Positions 5,005-5,117 of a stretch of 5,117 bases of DNA are shown one piece after another (within the stretch, counting starts at the first letter, position 1; each line of letters opens with the position of its first letter). Made by a program: the position numbers and the translations under genes. Source of the stretch: Puniceicoccales bacterium (GTDB lineage: Bacteria > Verrucomicrobiota > Verrucomicrobiia > Opitutales > LL51); the NCBI GenBank assembly GCA_031278845.1, contig JAITJQ010000085.1, forward strand, positions 1-5,117. The letters are read 5' to 3'. The notes under the pieces were generated by a model that had not been told where the DNA came from, made no database searches, and was given only the letters and a program-made list of their open reading frames with translations.

Positions 5005-5117
5005 GTGGGGCTCCGGCTGCCCAGGGGGGCTTCGCCTCCCCCTGGACCCCCCGCAAGGAGGCATAGCCTCCTTGACCTCCTTCGGCCGGCCGAGCCCGGC
5101 GTGGAACGCGCCGGGCT
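5005..5117 (-). repeat. GC-rich palindromic repeat, right copy (inverted)
   Basis: Read on the minus strand this matches positions 1-88. It has the same 9-bp stem (CAAGGAGGC 5054-5062, loop ATA, GCCTCCTTG 5066-5074) and an equivalent of the second stem within 5021-5045, where the loop differs from the left copy but pairing is kept (GGC, TTC, GCC at 5028-5036). It also has the 12-base palindrome TCGGCCGGCCGA (5082-5093) and a final perfect 9-bp hairpin, AGCCCGGCG (5093-5101) / CGCCGGGCT (5109-5117), ending exactly at the window edge. The element therefore comprises several consecutive hairpins. No coding capacity is seen. Confidence 0.85.

Noticed and set aside
1..5117. Composite transposon or CRISPR array
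   Set aside because: No transposase or integrase is encoded between the inverted repeats, and there are no regularly spaced direct repeats with unique spacers.

Overview
The window looks like a chromosomal segment of a host-associated bacterium. It holds two housekeeping genes, tadA and a tRNA-Leu(UAA) gene, followed by an accessory block of three exported, partly ankyrin-repeat proteins encoded on the opposite strand. The whole segment sits between two inverted copies of a very GC-rich palindromic repeat. The ankyrin block and its spacers are AT-rich, tadA is closer to balanced, and the two end repeats are almost pure G/C. The TadA C-terminal half (FCDPKMGCLGG, then LPEINH) reminds me of Opitutae-type Verrucomicrobiota sequences, but this is a weak memory-based impression. 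Signal-peptide ankyrin proteins fit a bacterium living with a eukaryotic host.

Layout. Positions 1-88 are the left GC-rich repeat. tadA is at 133-648 (+), with a hairpin overlapping its stop codon. A 299-base spacer without a convincing gene follows, then tRNA-Leu(UAA) at 948-1030 (+). Convergent to the tRNA is a short, protein-like reading frame at 1048-1227 (-), easily missed because it has no ATG. It abuts or overlaps three minus-strand genes read from right to left: 4030-4896 (signal peptide plus ankyrin repeats), 2396-3766 (signal peptide, an unrecognised domain of about 160 residues, ankyrin repeats) and 1224-2045 (signal peptide plus the same unrecognised domain, no ankyrin repeats). 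Positions 5005-5117 are the right copy of the GC-rich repeat, inverted relative to the left one.

The three minus-strand genes are paralogs that differ in modules. Their signal peptides align. Each has an upstream TTGCRR-16-TA(N)3T promoter-like pair, and two of them share about 60 bases of homologous DNA upstream of that, next to a hairpin in the same relative place. The likely picture is tandem duplication of an exported-effector gene followed by loss or exchange of modules: the gene at 2396 keeps both domains, the gene at 1224 lost the ankyrin part, and the gene at 4030 lost the unrecognised domain. Ongoing decay is visible. A sixth ankyrin repeat lies broken downstream of the 2396 stop codon, the 1224 gene has lost its 5' leader and ribosome binding site, and a tail in another frame continues after the 1224 gene.

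The most interesting items are the unrecognised domain shared by two of the proteins, the modular paralog family with its conserved promoter, and the inverted GC-rich repeats that bracket the segment. All alignments were done by eye; no database search was possible.
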